Origin: Plakobranchus ocellatus
Taxonomy: Eukaryota > Mollusca > Gastropoda > Plakobranchidae
Length of the DNA: 23,895 bases
Assembly (NCBI GenBank): GCA_019648995.1
Contig: BLXT01005065.1
Span: forward strand, 2,699,886-2,723,780
Direction of reading: 5' to 3'
Positions within the stretch are counted from its first letter, which is position 1. Each line of letters opens with the position of its first letter. The notes below the pieces were generated by a model that worked only from the letters and a program-made list of their open reading frames with translations, made no database searches and was not told where the DNA came from. Below are positions 20,847 through 23,895 of this stretch, in pieces. The translations under genes and the position numbers were made by a program.

Positions 20847-20965
20847 CTGAGAGAGAAAGAGGGGGGGGTTAAAGAACGAGAATTAGCAGGAAGCAAGAGG
20901 GACAAATACAGACGTAGAGGAGGAAAAGGAGAAGGAAGCAGCAAAAGGATATTATATGAAAGGAG
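20818..20965 (+). repeat. Purine-rich tract
   Basis: The plus strand is dominated by A and G, including GAGAGAGAAAGAGGGGGGGG, with few pyrimidines. It is read as a polypyrimidine tract on the minus strand. Confidence 0.6.
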
Positions 20966-21426
20966 CAAATAATATTTAAACTGAAAGTTGAGAGGGCTAC
21001 TGAGTAAAATAGAACAGCGAAGTAACAGGTGCAATAACTAATGAAAGCAGGGAAACAAAGACTGGTAATGGATATGCGATTTATGAAAAATTAAAATGGA
21101 TTATAAAGTGACAAAAAATTTACACAATCTGCCAAAGCTCAAATCATGACTTTCGCTTTCAAGTTTCTTCAAGCAATTTTAAATACAATTGCCATAAAAA
21201 TATTCTTTTGTTGATAAATCATTACAAATGTTTCGATAATGACATAATTATTCAATGACAAGTTAAAACATGCAAAACTTCTTAGATTAATAAAGTTTTC
21301 AGTTTAAAATGTATGTCAGACATATGCAATTATTTTCACACATTTTCTATTGATATGCTGTGTTGTGATTGTATTATTCTTGATAAATTGTTGGTCTAGT
21401 ACTACTGAGCAGTAGTCGTATGTTAA

Positions 21427-21845
21427 CCCTATCGTTATGTGTGGGCTAATTTTGTTACCCCGAGGTTGCTTTTAATTTTTTTTTTAATACTTAAAATGGG
21501 AATTTTTCTTTCAGCTTTTAATTTAAGTATTCATCAAAAATTCAGTTTGACATATGATTACATAATAATGTTTGACAGAAAATCAATATTGAACTGACCT
21601 GAGGTCATCTCCGAAACCCTCCATTCCATTATTTTTTACTTTGTAAGGTATGGGGTGATTTTGTTACCCCCTGACATACATAGGTATAAATCAATTTTTT
21701 TTTTACTATATTGTAATTTTGTATACGGCATGGGGGCACCAGTTACCCTACACGTACAGATAAGACTATATTGCTATTAAAATGTGGGGGCACTCAGTTA
21801 CCCCCAAGGTACGCATATGATAATAAAACACTCATACGGATAGGG
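21427..21845. mobile_element. piggyBac-type MITE (419 bp) flanked by TTAA
   Basis: TTAA occurs on both sides (21423-21426 and 21846-21849). The left terminus CCCTATCGTTATGTGTG and the reversed right terminus CCCTATCCGTATGAGTG agree at 14 of 17 positions. TTAA target and CCC-starting ends fit the piggyBac superfamily. Four internal G-run...TTACCCC modules lie at 21443-21461, 21652-21671, 21732-21748 and 21786-21805. The element has no transposase. A piggyBac-like transposase tail sits about 0.6 kb to the left, but shared origin is not shown. Confidence 0.7.
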
Positions 21846-22817
21846 TTAAGTTATAACTTAATACTCCCAGATTTTGTAGCTAAATTTGGAAGGACTTTTA
21901 TTTATTCAATTAAAAAAAAAATTCAATCAATAAAACCAACACATTGTATTTCCAAATTATATTTTGATCATTCAGAACAATTTTTATAAAAATTTGGCCC
22001 AAAACGACCAAAATAAACAGTTTCTTGTAAATTTAGACTTATGACTGTGTTTATTCCCAGGCGGCAATAGGTAATGCATCAAAATTGCAATCTGAAATGC
22101 ATTATGTTCTTTATACTTGCTTTCCAATGTTTTTGGGGGGAGGAAGTGTTTACATAAATATGATATAATTACTGAAATCTAAAGAACAAATGCACTATGT
22201 TTAATTCCATTGTTTTTGTCACTCTTATCATACCACTTTATACAGGGCATTGTGATGCAAGTGAAAAATCACATTATACAGTAATGAGAATTTTATACGA
22301 GGCAACCAACAATGTTCAGATGTTTAGGTTTTTCGCACAGCAGAAGACAGAACAGATTTATAATGGCTCACTTCTTAACAGTACGATAAAAACTGAAAAT
22401 TTATTTCTTTACAGGAGGTTTTTTTTTGTTTAAAAGACAATACACGATATAAAAATGTAAAAGAACCATGCAGCAATTCTGAGGTATTTTTTTTAAGCAG
22501 ATGAATAACTGTTGAAACATATTTGGATGAATTTTTACTAGAATTCATTCTGTAAAAACTGGCTAGCTCTTTACAATTATTTTCCTGAACTTATGAATGG
22601 TGAAAATGTAGTTCAATCTGGATATTTTTTACCCAAGCATTGACTTTGTTTAAAATTTCATGTACAATTTAAGTTTTTAAAACATACAAAAAAATGCAAA
22701 AGGGACTATGCTAAAATTGCTATGCAAATTGACCAAATTTATGACTTTGGAACAAGGCACTATCTACTGGCAGATTAAGCCACCGAGTACTGAGTGGGAC
22801 CTAGGGTAGGGTCCGCG

Positions 22818-23051
22818 GTGTCAATGACTGAGAGGCAGTGTGTGCATGTGTGTGTTAGCTGCGTGAACAGTGTTTGTGGGTCAGCTGAGACACTAATTTT
22901 GCCAGATTTATTGGTTTTAGGTCATTTCTTTCTCATCTGGCCCACTTAATGAATGTTAAGAAATTGAGCTGTCCCTGTGGTTTTTCGTGAAAGCAACTTT
23001 TTGCACAAATCGACAAAATATTTCCATGCACACACTGCCTCTCATTGACAC
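22818..23051. mobile_element. 234-bp inverted-repeat element with 27-bp perfect arms
   Basis: The left arm (22818-22848) and the reverse complement of the right arm (23025-23051) are identical over 27 bases: GTGTCAATGA, then GAGGCAGTGTGTGCATG. The only difference is a four-base insertion (CTGA type) in the left arm. The spacer is 176 bp. It may be a short MITE or foldback element; no clear target duplication was found. Confidence 0.6.
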
Positions 23052-23054
23052 TCA

Positions 23055-23895
23055 CTTTCTTTCAAATATGGCTAGTGCAAACCTTTCATACATACACCAA
23101 TGATGATAGCCCACACTTTGGCAATCCCTTAATAGTCAAGATCCAGGCCCTCCATGGCCAGCTAGGTGTAGCCCCATTTGTTGTTTTGCAGCTCACTTAG
23201 GCCTAACCTGGTGGTTTTGTGGTAAGTGCAGGCTGGTACTGATGGGCCCCAACAGGGGAAAGTTTGTTAATTCTGTCCGTCACTATCACGTCGTTTGTCC
23301 TTTTTGGAATACATGCATAGTAAAATTGTGCTCTCACAGCTCTTTCCAACACATACATTCACAGAGAGAGGCAACCGATTGTTAAGGTCACGTGACATAC
23401 TATACACATACAGCACTTTCCCCAGCTATGTCATGGCAAAACGACACAGACAGAACCCAATATTAGGATTGCAAAGTTGCCCCATGGTTTTTTAAATTAA
23501 TAGTCAATTTAAAATATTCAAACTTAACACATCATTGTGACCTACTCAATGACACACATAAAATGGTACACCTTTTTTGGGACTTTTTTATCCTTCCCCA
23601 ATACTTTTCTAACATTGTCAATGGCGTGTTAACTTATTAAGCATTGATTGTAGTTTGGAAATTGCCGTTTTCAAAATTTAGAATGACCATGACATAATGA
23701 AATTTTGCATGCTCACATGATGGTTGTTCTAGCCTATTGGGCTTGGCCTCCGCCCATGAGAGCTTACCTCGAAAACAAGGCTTTACATGCTAAGTGTGCA
23801 TTCTTCTAGAGTTGCAGGTTAGAAAGCAGCCGAGAGAAGTTGAAAGTTTGAAGGAGTATATAATGCATACTCTTGCTACAAAATACTGTTACAAT
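23055..23895. other. Intergenic region, possible weak promoter at the right edge
   Basis: No gene recognised. Near the right edge, CCGCCC (about 23752) and TATATAA (23857-23863) lie about 100 bases apart and could belong to a promoter for a gene outside the window. This is weak and may be coincidental. Confidence 0.2.

Overview
The window reads as AT-rich eukaryotic nuclear DNA. It has one multi-exon protein-coding gene with GT-AG introns, AATAAA-type signals, long non-coding stretches and decayed DNA transposons. Recurrent TAGATCTAGATC and TAGGCCTA motifs, together with an animal-type AGPAT5-like protein, suggest an invertebrate. A mollusc such as a gastropod is my guess, by inference only. 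Nothing bacterial or viral was recognised.

Layout. (1) Positions 89-186 look like the last exon of an upstream plus-strand gene, with a short tail and an AATAAA signal. (2) Positions 206-3540 hold AT-rich non-coding DNA with short repeats and a small GC-rich patch near 2600-2655. (3) Positions 3548-15849 are a plus-strand gene for an AGPAT5 (LPAAT-epsilon)-like acyltransferase. Eight coding exons join to 1101 nt including the stop, giving 366 residues, close to the vertebrate family length. All exon junctions keep frame, and the NHxxxxD, GxxFxxR and FPEGTR acyltransferase motifs are intact.

(4) The last intron (8748-15629, about 6.9 kb) is a transposon landing site. It contains a very regular 85-nt hairpin (8846-8930), a piggyBac-type MITE (8936-9543), and an approximately 4.1-kb DDE-type transposon with a broken transposase (about 9550-13735). 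It also holds a pogo/Tigger-like terminal-inverted-repeat element (about 14316-15285). (5) Positions 15850-23895 are mostly 3' UTR and intergenic sequence. On the minus strand there are two open segments that resemble terminal exons (18545-18712 and 19468-19650), neither identified, and a frameshifted piggyBac-transposase C-terminal zinc domain (20709-20846). A TTAA-flanked piggyBac-type MITE (21427-21845) and a 27-bp perfect inverted repeat (22818-23051) follow.

The only gene read with confidence is the acyltransferase. The most interesting unexplained object is the intronic hairpin. Seven of its nine non-Watson-Crick positions are G-U wobbles on the sense strand, as expected for a structured RNA such as a microRNA precursor. 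No new multi-gene system was found. All family assignments come from reading motifs and were not confirmed by database search.
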